The notes: generated by a model not told the origin, from the letters alone. A stretch of DNA of 64,000 nt from an uncultured Hyphomonas sp. (GCF_963678875.1 NZ_OY787456.1:868001-932000); one strand, 5' to 3'. Shown: positions 51,515 through 60,751, numbered from the stretch's first letter. A program made the numbers and translations.

Positions 51515-52675
51515 ATGGCCTTCGACGCAGAGATTCGGGACGCCCTGATCGAACAGGTGCGCCGCTTCGTGACCGAGAAATGCGTGCCGGCAGAGGCAGA
51601 AGTCGCAGAGAATGACGAGGTGCCGCAGTCGATCGTCGACGAGATGAAGAATCTCGGCCTGTTCGGCATCGCCGTGCCGGAGGAATATGGCGGCCTGCAG
51701 CTGGACATGGAGACCGAGTGCCTCGTCGCGTTTGAGCTTGGCCAGACTTCCCCGGCCTTCCGCTCTGTCGCTGGCACGAATATCGGCATCGGTTCCCAGG
51801 CGCTGGTCCTGTTCGGTACCGAGGAGCAGAAGACCAAATGGCTGCCGGGCGTTGCCTCGGGCGACCTGATCGCTTCCTTCGCGCTGACCGAGCCGGAAGC
51901 CGGCTCCGATGCCGGCGGCCTGACGACCAAGGCCATCCGCGACGGCGACCACTATGTCTTCAACGGTACCAAGCGGTACATCACCAATGCCAACAAGGCC
52001 GACATCTTCACCGTCATGGCCCGCACCGATCCGGACACGCCCGGCGCCAAGGGCGTCTCGGCCTTCGTGGTCGAGCGTGACACGCCCGGCGTTTCCGTCG
52101 GTGTGCCGGAGAAGAAGATGGGCCAGCAGGGCGCCCATATCTGCGACGTCATCTTCGAGGATGCCCGCGTGCCGGCGTCGAACATGATCGGCAAGGAAGG
52201 CGAAGGCTTCAAGGTGGCGATGAGCGTGCTGGACAAAGGCCGCCTGCACATCTCCGCCGTGGCGACCGGTGTCTCCAAGCGCCTGATCCGCGAGATGGTG
52301 AACTACGCCATGGAGCGCAAACAGTTCGGCAAGCCCATCATGGAACACCAGATGATCCAGGCGATGATCGCCGACAGCCAGGCCGAGACTTATGCGGCCG
52401 AGTGCATGATCATGGATGCCGCCCGCCGCCGCGACGCGGGCGAGGATGTCACCCTGCTCGCCTCTTCGACGAAACTGTTCGCCACCGAGGCGTGCGGCCG
52501 TGTGGCCGATCGCGCGGTGCAGGTGTTCGGCGGGGCCGGTTACGTCTCCGACTATGGCATCGAGCGCTTCTATCGCGACGTGCGCATCTTCCGCCTCTAT
52601 GAAGGCACCAGCCAGATCCAGCAGATCATTATCGCGCGCGAACTGGCCCGTGCCGCCAAGACCGGCAAGCTCTAG
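51515..52675 (+). CDS. acyl-CoA dehydrogenase
   Basis: The 386-residue flavoenzyme has IASFALTEPEAGSDAGGLTTKA (FAD and substrate loop), the C-terminal helical domain with RKQFGKPIMEHQMIQAMIADSQ, and YEGTSQIQQIIIARELAR. The catalytic-base position falls in RLYEGTSQ, the short/medium-chain type arrangement (Glu). It introduces the alpha,beta double bond in beta-oxidation, passing electrons to ETF. It is divergent from the thioesterase-SDR pair; a weak promoter match (TTCGAC, TAGATT) lies at 51442-51471. Confidence 0.93.
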   Translation: MAFDAEIRDALIEQVRRFVTEKCVPAEAEVAENDEVPQSIVDEMKNLGLFGIAVPEEYGGLQLDMETECLVAFELGQTSPAFRSVAGTNIGIGSQALVLFGTEEQKTKWLPGVASGDLIASFALTEPEAGSDAGGLTTKAIRDGDHYVFNGTKRYITNANKADIFTVMARTDPDTPGAKGVSAFVVERDTPGVSVGVPEKKMGQQGAHICDVIFEDARVPASNMIGKEGEGFKVAMSVLDKGRLHISAVATGVSKRLIREMVNYAMERKQFGKPIMEHQMIQAMIADSQAETYAAECMIMDAARRRDAGEDVTLLASSTKLFATEACGRVADRAVQVFGGAGYVSDYGIERFYRDVRIFRLYEGTSQIQQIIIARELARAAKTGKL

Positions 52676-52689
52676 GCGCCCACATTTTT

Positions 52690-52730
52690 CTCAGCGGGGA
52701 GCCGGGCGATTTGCGCTTCTCCCCGCTGAG
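52690..52730 (+). promoter_or_regulatory. 12-bp hairpin between acyl-CoA dehydrogenase and serine hydrolase
   Basis: CTCAGCGGGGAG (52690-52701) pairs exactly with CTCCCCGCTGAG (52719-52730), 17-nt loop. No T-run follows on either strand, so it is either a factor-assisted terminator or an mRNA end stabiliser. Confidence 0.5.
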
Positions 52731-52770
52731 GTCATAATAAAAAACACCCGGGAAACAGGAAACGCTGCAA

Positions 52771-54006
52771 ATGTTCGAACACGACCCAACCGATCCGCAT
52801 GAAGTCGGCCTGAATGCGGACCGCCTCGCAGCGGTTCCGGCCTATTTCGCCGAGAACTATCTCGACACCGGCAAGCTGCCCTGCATGGCCACGCTGATTT
52901 CCCGCAATGGCGAGATCGCGCTGGAAGACTATCGCGGCACGACCGAATTTGGCGGCGGCAAGCCCATCGGCCCGGAAACGATCTTCCGTATCTATTCGAT
53001 GACCAAGCCGATCACGTCGCTGGCCGCGATGATGCTGTTCGAGGAAGGCAAGCTGCGCCTCGAACATGACGTCGCCCGTTACATTCCGGAATTCGCCGAT
53101 GTCGAGGTGTTCGACAGCGGCAGCCGCGAAGACTACAAGACGCGCAAGCCCGACCGGCCGATGAAAGTGCTGGACCTGTTCACCCACACGTCCGGCCTCA
53201 CCTATGGCTTCATGATGCAGTCGGAAGTCGATGCCATGTACCGGAAGGAAAAGATCGGGCGGCCTGACGAGACGCTGCAGGACATGGCACGCCGCCTAGC
53301 CAAACTGCCGCTGGAATGCTCGCCGGGCGACGAGTGGTGGTACAGCCACTCGACCGACGTACTGGGCGCGATCGTCGAAATCGTCTCCGGCATGGAACTG
53401 GACCAGTTCTTCCGGGAACGGATCACCGGGCCGCTCGGCATGGTCGACACCGATTTCTGGGTGCCGGAAGACAAGATCGACCGCCTGATGGCCTGTTATG
53501 AACGCCACCCGATCACCGGTGAGGTGAAGCAGTCGGACGGCGCAGGCGGGTCCTCGAAGCTCTATTCGAAACGTCCGAAGCTGCTGAACGGCGGCGGCGG
53601 GCTCGTCTCCACCGTGCGCGACTATCACCGCTTCTGCCTCATGCTGCTGCGCGGCGGCACGCTGGACGGGGCCCGTATCATCAGCCCCAAGACCTGGGAA
53701 TTCATGCGCCAGAACCACCTGCCGGATGGCAAGACGATGCGCGCCATGGGCAAGTCGGCTTTCTCCGAAATCTTCTCGGACGGCACGGGCTTCGGCCTTG
53801 GCGGCTCGGTCGTCACCGATGTGGTCGGCACCCAGCAGCCGGGCAGCGAAGGCACGTTCAGCTGGGGCGGCCTCGCCTCCACCTTCTTCTGGGTCGATCC
53901 GGAAGAAGAGATCATTGGTATCCAGATGACCCAGCTGATGCCATCCTCGACCTATCCGATGCGGCCGCAGTTCCAGCAACTCGCTTACGCGGCCATCGAC
54001 TGGTGA
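52771..54006 (+). CDS. beta-lactamase-family serine hydrolase (EstB-like)
   Basis: The 411-residue protein has the penicillin-binding-protein fold: nucleophile S76-M-T-K79 in FRIYSMTKPITS, Y191-S-H in WWYSHSTDVLG, and a C-terminal GGLASTFFWVDP strand that replaces the usual KTG. There is no signal peptide, so it is probably a cytoplasmic esterase rather than a beta-lactamase. Its stop overlaps the next start. Confidence 0.88.
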   Translation: MFEHDPTDPHEVGLNADRLAAVPAYFAENYLDTGKLPCMATLISRNGEIALEDYRGTTEFGGGKPIGPETIFRIYSMTKPITSLAAMMLFEEGKLRLEHDVARYIPEFADVEVFDSGSREDYKTRKPDRPMKVLDLFTHTSGLTYGFMMQSEVDAMYRKEKIGRPDETLQDMARRLAKLPLECSPGDEWWYSHSTDVLGAIVEIVSGMELDQFFRERITGPLGMVDTDFWVPEDKIDRLMACYERHPITGEVKQSDGAGGSSKLYSKRPKLLNGGGGLVSTVRDYHRFCLMLLRGGTLDGARIISPKTWEFMRQNHLPDGKTMRAMGKSAFSEIFSDGTGFGLGGSVVTDVVGTQQPGSEGTFSWGGLASTFFWVDPEEEIIGIQMTQLMPSSTYPMRPQFQQLAYAAIDW

Positions 54007-54266
54007 GCGAGCCGTCCACCAACCCCGTCCGCGAGGCGATCCTGGAACTGACCGAGACGGCCGGTCCCGGCAAGTCGATCAGTGCGGAGCAGGCGGCCCG
54101 GGCCGTCAGCGACAAGAACTTCCAGCGCGTCCTGAAAGACGTGCGCGCCGAGGCGATCCGCCTGCACAAGGAAGGCACCGTCCTGATCTACCGGAAAGGC
54201 AAGCCGGTGGAGGACCCGGAAGCCTTCAAGGGCGTCTACCGGCTCGGTCGCCCGGCGACGGGTTGA
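54003..54266 (+). CDS. DUF3253 small protein
   Basis: The 87-residue protein (VREAILELTETAGPGKSISAEQAARAV, then RAEAIRLHKEGTVLIYRKGKPVED, FKGVYRLGRP) matches DUF3253, a predicted winged-helix-like domain of unknown role. It starts at GTG 54003, overlapping the serine-hydrolase stop by 4 nt, so the two are translated together. Confidence 0.8.
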   Translation: MSEPSTNPVREAILELTETAGPGKSISAEQAARAVSDKNFQRVLKDVRAEAIRLHKEGTVLIYRKGKPVEDPEAFKGVYRLGRPATG

Positions 54267-54278
54267 GGGCGTTTCCCG

Positions 54279-54632
54279 ATGGCGAAGCCGCCGGATTCGT
54301 TCCATGAGTTCGTCATGGAGCTGTTCGCGCCGATGGGACCGGTGACGGTCCGGCGCATGTTCGGCGGCGCGGGCGTCTTCAAGGACGGGCTGATGTTCGC
54401 CCTTCTCGCCGATGACGTGATCTACCTGAAAACGGACGCCACCTTCCGCGCAGAGCTGGAAGCCGAAGGCTGCGAACCCTTCATCTGGACCCGGCCGAGC
54501 GATGGCAAGCAGACGGACATGGGCTATGTCAGCCTGCCGCCGGATGCGATGGACGAAGCAGACCTTGCCAGCGAATGGGGCCGCAAGGCCTTTGCCGTGG
54601 CACTCGCCGCAAAGGCGAAAAAGCGAAAATAG
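54279..54632 (+). CDS. TfoX/Sxy N-terminal domain protein
   Basis: The 117-residue protein (FVMELFAPMGPVTVRRMFGGAGVFKDGLMFALLADDVIYLK) is a stand-alone TfoX-N domain with a basic tail. The domain is named after competence regulators of gamma-proteobacteria; single-domain versions have no established function. It follows DUF3253 by 12 nt, in one operon. Confidence 0.85.
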   Translation: MAKPPDSFHEFVMELFAPMGPVTVRRMFGGAGVFKDGLMFALLADDVIYLKTDATFRAELEAEGCEPFIWTRPSDGKQTDMGYVSLPPDAMDEADLASEWGRKAFAVALAAKAKKRK

Positions 54633-54745
54633 GGCCCCGTCAGGCGCCGCTATAAACCGTGTATATATCGTCTGTATATCGTGTTCTTTATTGTCTGAAG
54701 GGCAGCTTATCCAACACTGATATGCTACTAAAGGTTGGGGGCGGG

Positions 54746-55249
54746 CTACTCCCCGTAACGGCGCAGTTCGCTTCCGGTATGTCCCCTCGTCACCGTCACG
54801 ACGTAGAGACGGTCATACTCATCGGCCTCCACAATCGGGGCGCCCGGCTTGCCGCCCAGCAGGCCCACAAGGTCCGGAATCGTATTGGAATGGCCGACGA
54901 CCAGCATGGCGCCGGGAGTGGCTTTCAGCCGGGCTGCGAAGGCGGCCTGACGGCTCGCATCGTAGATCTGGATGGGCAGGCCGGTGCGTTTGGAGACCGG
55001 TTTGGCCGTCTCTTTCGTGCGGGTCGTGTCGGTAGACCAGACTTCCGTCAGGCCTGCATCCTGCAGTTCCTGCGACAGGATCTCGGCGCGGGCGCGGCCG
55101 ACGACCGTCAGGTCCGGGTCCGGCCCAGCCTGCTTCTCCGCATGGCGGACCAGATAGATGGTCGTGTCTGGAATGGCGGGCGTGCTGGCGCACGCGCCGA
55201 GGGCTAGGAAGGAGAGCGCGGCGAGCGTGCCGCGGCGGGTCAAACTCAT
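54746..55249 (-). CDS. SixA-like histidine phosphatase lipoprotein
   Basis: The 167-residue product starts MSLTRRGTLAALSFLALGAC, a twin-arginine-like signal with lipobox. The phosphatase core has the phospho-accepting LVRHAEK, STDTTRTKETA and the second-histidine VVGHSNTIPDLVGLLGG. SixA removes phosphate from histidine phosphotransfer proteins in the cytoplasm, but an exported form suggests another phosphoester substrate. Its ATG overlaps the upstream DUF3291 stop by 4 nt. Confidence 0.85.
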   Translation of the reverse strand: MSLTRRGTLAALSFLALGACASTPAIPDTTIYLVRHAEKQAGPDPDLTVVGRARAEILSQELQDAGLTEVWSTDTTRTKETAKPVSKRTGLPIQIYDASRQAAFAARLKATPGAMLVVGHSNTIPDLVGLLGGKPGAPIVEADEYDRLYVVTVTRGHTGSELRRYGE

Positions 55250-55734
55250 GCTGCGACGGGTTGATCCATCGGATCGTCCAGGGAGAAAGCCTCCGGCGTG
55301 GAGCCGTGTTCTCTCAGGTGCTGCAGTTTCTGCCATCCGTCCTCCAGGGTCACTTTCTCTTCCTTCGGTGACCACCACATGACGAAGCTGGGGCCCGCAG
55401 AGCGGTCGATTTCCGCTGCCAGGCGCCGCATGCTCGGCGGGTGGGTCCGTCCGGAATACGAAAATTCCTTGAGGCGCTCAAGCGAAGCCCAGCCGCCCAT
55501 GGTCGAGACATCGGGTGCCCCCATGCCTTCCGGATAAGGGAAGATCCCGTCCAACGGCATCCACACACCGTCAGGGCGGCGAACGCCATGACGGTGGAAC
55601 TGCAGGCCTTCAAACGAGGCAGCATCCGCAAAAACGCGCGGCATGATGCTCACGAAAACCCGAATAAATTCATTCTCAAGACTGAACGCCCCAAGCGGGC
55701 GCGCACAGTTGAAATGAATAAGGCGATAATCCAT
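55246..55734 (-). CDS. DUF3291 protein
   Basis: The 162-residue protein (YRLIHFNCARPLGAFS, then VSTMGGWASLERLKEFSYSGRTHPPSMRR, FVMWWSPKEEKVTLEDGWQKLQHLREHG) matches DUF3291, a dimeric alpha-beta-barrel-like domain seen in small monooxygenase-type folds. No catalytic residues can be assigned. It is co-transcribed with the SixA-like gene. Confidence 0.8.
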   Translation of the reverse strand: MDYRLIHFNCARPLGAFSLENEFIRVFVSIMPRVFADAASFEGLQFHRHGVRRPDGVWMPLDGIFPYPEGMGAPDVSTMGGWASLERLKEFSYSGRTHPPSMRRLAAEIDRSAGPSFVMWWSPKEEKVTLEDGWQKLQHLREHGSTPEAFSLDDPMDQPVAA

Positions 55735-55819
55735 CCCCAGCCTCCTGAATGGTAAGCAAATACCCAGAAGGAATTACCCCATTCTTAAAGGCCGGTAGGT
55801 AACCGTCATAAATCTTAGG

Positions 55820-56614
55820 TTACTTTCCGTGGAAGACTGCCGGGCGTTTCTCGAGGAAGGCTTTGACGCCCTCTCCGAAGTCGGCCGTCCGGCCGGCGGT
55901 GCGCTGTGCCATGCGCTCTGCATGCAGGGCATCGCCCATGCCGTTCTCAGTGGCGTCCCAGATCAGCTTGCGCATGCCGGCCAGGGCCACGGTCGGGCCG
56001 GCCGACAGGGTCTCGGCCCACTCCATGGCGGCCGCCATCAACTGGTCATCCTCGACCACTTTGTTGATCATGCCCCACTCCAGAGCCTTGTCTGCAGGGA
56101 GTTTTTCGCCAAGCAAAGCCATCTCCATGGCGCGGACACGGCCGACATTCCGGGCCAGCAGCCAGGTCGAGCCGCCGTCCGGCACCAGGCCGATGCGGCG
56201 GAAGGCCTGCATGAAATAGGCGCTCTTCGCGGCCACGATCAGGTCGCCCATCAGGCCGATGGAGCAGCCGACACCGGCAGCCGCGCCATTGATCGCGGTG
56301 ATCACCGGATGGGGGTGTTCGCGAATGGCGACGATCATCGGATTGTAATGGGTATCCAGCGGGCGGCCGGCATCCGGTTTGGAGCCGGGGTGGCTGAGCG
56401 ACGGGCCCGAAACCTTGCCGAGATTGGCGCCCGAGCAGAAGCCCCGGCCATTGCCCGTGATGACGGTGCAGCGCGCCTCGTCGGCGGCCTTTTCGAGGGC
56501 GTGAAGCATCTCCTGCGCGGTGTCGACACCACAGGCATTCATCGTTTTCGGGTCGTTGAAGGCGATGACGGCGATATTGCCCTTCAATTCGTAGGAAATC
56601 AGCTCGTAGCTCAT
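55820..56614 (-). CDS. enoyl-CoA hydratase/isomerase family protein
   Basis: The 264-residue crotonase-fold protein has NGRGFCSGANL and AINGAAAGVGCSIGLMGDLIVAA, the oxyanion-hole segments, and IGLVPDGGSTWLL. A single Asp in PDGG sits where some members carry the catalytic acid, so isomerase activity (PaaG-like) is possible. The start MSYELISYELKG is preceded by GGAGGGCGACC. It is divergent from the aldehyde dehydrogenase. Confidence 0.9.
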   Translation of the reverse strand: MSYELISYELKGNIAVIAFNDPKTMNACGVDTAQEMLHALEKAADEARCTVITGNGRGFCSGANLGKVSGPSLSHPGSKPDAGRPLDTHYNPMIVAIREHPHPVITAINGAAAGVGCSIGLMGDLIVAAKSAYFMQAFRRIGLVPDGGSTWLLARNVGRVRAMEMALLGEKLPADKALEWGMINKVVEDDQLMAAAMEWAETLSAGPTVALAGMRKLIWDATENGMGDALHAERMAQRTAGRTADFGEGVKAFLEKRPAVFHGK

Positions 56615-56711
56615 GGTCGCCCTCCCTTTGGCGTGTCTGGTGATTTGACAGCAATCTAGCCGCCCCGCGCCGCTTGTGAACGCCTCACCCGGCGGCAAGC
56701 TCAATCTCCCA

Positions 56712-56739
56712 TTGTTAAGCCCTGAACGTGCGCTACACT
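56712..56739 (+). promoter_or_regulatory. promoter for aldehyde dehydrogenase
   Basis: TTGTTA (56712-56717), 16 nt, TACACT (56734-56739) preceded by GC, matching the alphaproteobacterial -10 octamer. An inverted repeat TGAAC...GTTCA (56723-56744) surrounds the -10. Confidence 0.55.
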
Positions 56740-56774
56740 GTTCAGCATAACCGACAAGCAGGGAGATCGGATCC

Positions 56775-58211
56775 ATGGCCCTCGACAGCGCCCCCACCAC
56801 CGGCATGGCCGGCATTCTCGCACGGCAAAAGGCGGCCCACATTCGCGACGGCATCCCGTCGGCCGCCAAGCGGATTGAATGGATCGACAAGGCGATCGAT
56901 CTGCTGATCACCTATAATGACGAACTGGTCGATGCGATGTGCCAGGACTTCGGCCATCGCTCAAAGGACCAGTCGGGCTTCACCGATATCGCCGGCTCCA
57001 TCGGCGCGCTGAAACATGCCAGGAAGCATGTCACCAAATGGATGCGCCCGGAAAAGCGCAAGGCAGAGTTCCCGCTTGGACTCTTGGGCGCCAAGGCCGA
57101 GATCCAGTACCAGCCGAAAGGCGTGATCGGCGTCATCAGCCCGTGGAACTTCCCGGTCAACCTGACCTTCACGCCGTTGGCCGGCGTTTTCGCTGCGGGT
57201 AACCGCTGCATGATCAAGCCGTCGGAATTCACCGAGGTTACGTCCGAAGTGATAAAGAAGGCGATCGAACAATACTATGACGAGGAAGAAGTCGCCGTGA
57301 TCACCGGCGGGCCGGAGATCGGCGCCGAGTTCACGAAGCTTGCCTTCGACCACATCCTGTTCACCGGTGCGACCTCCATCGCCCACCACGTGATGCGGGC
57401 GGCCGCGGACAATCTCGTGCCGCTGACGCTGGAACTGGGCGGCAAGAGCCCGGTCGTGCTGGGCCGGTCGGCTGACCTGGAAAAGGCCGCGACCCGCATC
57501 ATGGCAGGCAAGGCACTGAACGCCGGCCAGATCTGCCTGGCGCCGGACTATGCTTTCGTGCCTAAGGAAAAGACATCCGACTTTGTGGCCGCCGCGACCA
57601 AGGCCATCGAGACGATGTATCCGAGCGGCCTGAAGGACAATGAGGACTACACGTCCATCGTGAACCAGCGCCACTATGACCGCCTGATGGGCTATATCGA
57701 CGAAGCGAAGTCGAAGGGCGCCGAGGTGATCGAGATCAATCCGACCGGCGAGAACTTCTCCCAGCAGCCGCACCACAAGATTCCGCCGCACATCATCGTC
57801 GACCCGTCCGACGATCTGAAAGTGATGCAGGACGAAATCTTCGGCCCGATCCTGCCGATCAAGTCCTACTCCGAAACCAAGGACACGATCGACTATATCA
57901 ACGCGAATGACCGTCCGCTGGGGCTCTACTATTTCGGCGAAGACGCTGCGGAAAAGGACATGGTGCTCAACAACACCACGTCCGGCGGTGTGACGGTGAA
58001 CGATGTGATCATGCATGTCGGCCAGGAAGACCTGCCGTTCGGCGGGGTTGGCCCGTCGGGTATGGGGTCGTACCACGGCCGCGAAGGCTTCCTGGAATTC
58101 AGCCACAAGAAATCTGTCTTTACACAGACGGGAAGCGAGATGATTTCCATGATCCGTCCGCCTTATGGCGAGAAATTCCGCAAGCAGATTCAGGGTCGCC
58201 TGAAGCGCTAG
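56775..58211 (+). CDS. aldehyde dehydrogenase (coniferyl-aldehyde-dehydrogenase-like)
   Basis: The 478-residue NAD(P)-dependent enzyme has GVIGVISPWNFPVNLTFTPL, the catalytic general base E220 (LELGGKSP) and nucleophile C254 (GQICLAPDY). PFGGVGPSGMGSYHGREGFLEFSHKKSVF is the C-terminal signature of the class 3/coniferyl aldehyde subgroup. It oxidises aliphatic or aromatic aldehydes to acids. A strong terminator follows. Confidence 0.93.
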   Translation: MALDSAPTTGMAGILARQKAAHIRDGIPSAAKRIEWIDKAIDLLITYNDELVDAMCQDFGHRSKDQSGFTDIAGSIGALKHARKHVTKWMRPEKRKAEFPLGLLGAKAEIQYQPKGVIGVISPWNFPVNLTFTPLAGVFAAGNRCMIKPSEFTEVTSEVIKKAIEQYYDEEEVAVITGGPEIGAEFTKLAFDHILFTGATSIAHHVMRAAADNLVPLTLELGGKSPVVLGRSADLEKAATRIMAGKALNAGQICLAPDYAFVPKEKTSDFVAAATKAIETMYPSGLKDNEDYTSIVNQRHYDRLMGYIDEAKSKGAEVIEINPTGENFSQQPHHKIPPHIIVDPSDDLKVMQDEIFGPILPIKSYSETKDTIDYINANDRPLGLYYFGEDAAEKDMVLNNTTSGGVTVNDVIMHVGQEDLPFGGVGPSGMGSYHGREGFLEFSHKKSVFTQTGSEMISMIRPPYGEKFRKQIQGRLKR

Positions 58212-58229
58212 GCGTCAGGCCTCTAAAAG

Positions 58230-58268
58230 AAAAAGCCCCTTATCCGGCCTGGATAAGGGGCTTTTTTT
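58230..58268. terminator. bidirectional terminator between aldehyde dehydrogenase and helicase
   Basis: AAAAAGCCCCTTATCC (58230-58245) pairs perfectly with GGATAAGGGGCTTTTT (58251-58266); T7 runs to 58268 and A5 on the left serves the minus strand. Confidence 0.95.
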
Positions 58269-58280
58269 GGCTGATACTGA

Positions 58281-59843
58281 TCAGCGTTTCAGGAAGGCCG
58301 GAATGTCGTTGCCGAAGCCTTTGACGTTTTCCGGTGCCGGTTCAAGGATGAGATCATCATCCTTGCGTTTGCGATCACGCTCGCGCTTCGGCTTTTCCTT
58401 GCGCTCAGCACGCTCTGCGCGCTCAGCACGTTCTTTCTTCGGCTTTTCAGCTTTCGGCTTGTCGGCTTTGGGTTGCTCGGCCTGTTCAGCTTTCTCGGGA
58501 GCGGCCGGGGCCTCTTCCTGAGGAGCCGCTTCTTTCACCTCGGTAACGGTTTCCGCCGTTTCGGTTTCGGCCTCTTCACGGCGGCCACGGCTGCGTCCGC
58601 CGCGCGAACGCTCGCCCCGTCCGCCACGGCTACTGTCGCGATCCCGGCTGCCGCGCCGTCCGCGTCCGGATTTTTCTTCCGGCGGCAGGTTTTCGATCTC
58701 TTCGAGCAGACCTTCCGGCATGAACTCTTCGACATCCTTGTTGATCATCTTGAGGACGAAGCCCCAGGATTTCTCGTCACTGGGCGAAACCAGCGTGTAG
58801 CTCTCGCCGGTGCGGCCAGCGCGACCGGTGCGGCCGATCCGGTGGATATAGTCTTCGTCCTTTGGCGGCGGGCCGTAATTGAATACGTGGCCGACATCCG
58901 GAATGTCGAGCCCGCGGGCAGCGACGTCGGACGCCACGAGGAGTTTCAGGTCGCCATCGCGGAACTTCTGAAGCGTCTCGGAACGCACCGATTGCGGCAG
59001 GTCGCCATGGATTGGCGCAGCGTCATGACCGTGCTTGCTGAGCGAAGCGGCGACGATGTCCACTTCGACCTTGCGGTTACAGAAGACGATACCGTTCTTC
59101 ACGTCGCAGCTTTCGATCACGCGGCGCAGGGCGGTGCGCTTCGCCTTGGCGCTGTCGTTCGGCAGATGAACGACATGCTGCGTGATCGTGGTCGCCGCAT
59201 CGGTCGGCCGTGCTACTTCGATCTTGATCGGATCTTTCTGGAAGGTTTTCGCAAGGCGCTGGATGTCGGACGGGAAAGTCGCGGAGAACAGCAGGGTCTG
59301 GCGCCGTGGCGGCAGTTTCGTGCAGATCTTTTCGATGTCCGGAATGAAGCCCATGTCGAGCATGCGGTCGGCTTCATCGATGATGAAATATTCCACGCCC
59401 ATCAGCAGCAGCTTGCCGCGGTCGAACTGGTCGAGCAGGCGGCCCGGCGTGGCGATCAGGACATCGACGCCGCGCTGGAGCAGGCCTTCCTGCTCCTTGA
59501 AGCTGACCCCGCCGATGAGCAGCGCCATGGTGAGCTTCAGGTATTTGCCATACTTCTCGAAATTCTCGGCAACCTGCGCGGCGAGTTCGCGCGTCGGGCA
59601 GAGGATCAGGCAGCGCGGCATGCGGGCGCGGGCGCGCCCGCGGGCCAGGCGGTGGATCATTGGCAGCACGAACGCGGCGGTCTTGCCGGTACCGGTCTGC
59701 GCGATGCCGGTGACGTCGCGGCCTGCGATGACGTTGGGGATGGCTTCGGCCTGGATTGGCGTCGGGGTCTTGTAACCCGCTTCGTCCAGGGCCTTGAGAA
59801 TGTTCGGGCCGAGCCCGAGGTCGGCAAAAGTTGTTTCAGTCAA
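58281..59843 (-). CDS. DEAD-box ATP-dependent RNA helicase (RhlE-like)
   Basis: The 520-residue protein has the complete helicase core: Q motif (FADLGLGPNILKALDEAGYKTPTPIQ), AQTGTGKTAAF, IIDEADRMLDMGF, SATFP, and HRIGRTGRAGRTGES. A long C-terminal extension from about residue 390 is first Arg/Gly-rich (RGG-type RNA binding), then an acidic Ala/Glu stretch, then a Lys/Arg/Glu repeat. Such helicases remodel rRNA precursors and mRNA, often at low temperature. Transcription is convergent with the aldehyde dehydrogenase. Confidence 0.95.
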   Translation of the reverse strand: MTETTFADLGLGPNILKALDEAGYKTPTPIQAEAIPNVIAGRDVTGIAQTGTGKTAAFVLPMIHRLARGRARARMPRCLILCPTRELAAQVAENFEKYGKYLKLTMALLIGGVSFKEQEGLLQRGVDVLIATPGRLLDQFDRGKLLLMGVEYFIIDEADRMLDMGFIPDIEKICTKLPPRRQTLLFSATFPSDIQRLAKTFQKDPIKIEVARPTDAATTITQHVVHLPNDSAKAKRTALRRVIESCDVKNGIVFCNRKVEVDIVAASLSKHGHDAAPIHGDLPQSVRSETLQKFRDGDLKLLVASDVAARGLDIPDVGHVFNYGPPPKDEDYIHRIGRTGRAGRTGESYTLVSPSDEKSWGFVLKMINKDVEEFMPEGLLEEIENLPPEEKSGRGRRGSRDRDSSRGGRGERSRGGRSRGRREEAETETAETVTEVKEAAPQEEAPAAPEKAEQAEQPKADKPKAEKPKKERAERAERAERKEKPKRERDRKRKDDDLILEPAPENVKGFGNDIPAFLKR

Positions 59844-60025
59844 TGTCTGTCGTTCCTGAGATGGAAGTTGTTACCCGGTGCGGCCCGTATGGCCGCCAAC
59901 ATTCCGCTTTCCGCACACCCTTGTGCGTTCCACGGACCGGGCGCTTTCCATGCCCGGAGCGTCTTGTGCGCTGCACATAATGTATTTCGGGCCTCAGGTG
60001 AAGGGGCTGCGTTCAGGGGCAGGAG

Positions 60026-60709
60026 TCAGCCTCCGGGAGGCATGTCCCGGTATTTCATGACATCTTCGATCAGAAGGTTCAGGACCCGCTTCGACTGGCC
60101 CATATCGGAGAGCTGTCCCGGCACGGTAATGCCGCCGCTCAGCAGGGTTCCGGCATCCATTGCCTCCAGTGTGATAATCAGGTCCCCCTCCCACGACCAG
60201 ATCGAGGAGAGCATCTTCGAGCGGATGACGCAGCCATTCGTCGCGTGGGTGATGTCTTCGACCGGCTGGCTGCGGCTTGCGAGCGAGCAGAGCACGGCGG
60301 CCAGCGTTTCTCCGAACGTGTTGCGGAACCCCTGTGTCACGTCCCGGCTGGTCTTCATGCCCAGCTTTGCTGAAATCGGCAGCGATATGTCCTTGATCAG
60401 CTTCAGCGGCGGGGCAGGTCCTGCGCCGGTGATCGTCATGATCGGGCGAGCGAGTTCGTAGAACTGTTCAGCCGACATGCCCTTCGGGTTGGCACCTGTG
60501 ACCGCTTCGATCCGGGCGCGCACTTCGGGATGCCCCATGATTTCTCGCGGCGTCATGGAATTGCGCCAGTCGATGGATGGGTCGGTTTCAGGGAGGGGTG
60601 TTTTGGCCTGCGGCGCGGCGACGGTGCCAGCGCTGGCTTTCGGTGCGCCGCACTGGGCGCAAAATCTGTCAGTCTCGCCGAATTTTCGGCCACACTGCGT
60701 ACAGTACAT
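60026..60709 (-). CDS. zinc-ribbon protein of unknown function
   Basis: The 227-residue protein begins with a double-CxxC zinc ribbon (C3-C6, C17-C20), then a Pro/Ala linker. A globular domain follows with WRNSMTPREIMGHPEVRARIEAVTG and LIEDVMKYRDMPPG; I do not recognise it. There is no signal peptide or membrane helix. The 182-nt gap to the helicase shows nothing clear. Confidence 0.65.
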   Translation of the reverse strand: MYCTQCGRKFGETDRFCAQCGAPKASAGTVAAPQAKTPLPETDPSIDWRNSMTPREIMGHPEVRARIEAVTGANPKGMSAEQFYELARPIMTITGAGPAPPLKLIKDISLPISAKLGMKTSRDVTQGFRNTFGETLAAVLCSLASRSQPVEDITHATNGCVIRSKMLSSIWSWEGDLIITLEAMDAGTLLSGGITVPGQLSDMGQSKRVLNLLIEDVMKYRDMPPGG

Positions 60710-60751
60710 GGTCGGGTCCCCACGACATATCTCGCGGGGACCCTACAGTAA

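Noticed and set aside
54660..54682. TGTATATATCGT / TGTATATCGT direct repeat in an AT-rich patch
   Set aside because: Too short and simple to support an operator or mobile element; recorded only as local AT-richness between convergent genes.
58473..60461. Plus-strand frame opposite the DEAD-box helicase
   Set aside because: Antisense of the helicase and zinc-ribbon genes; composition is that of a shadow frame.
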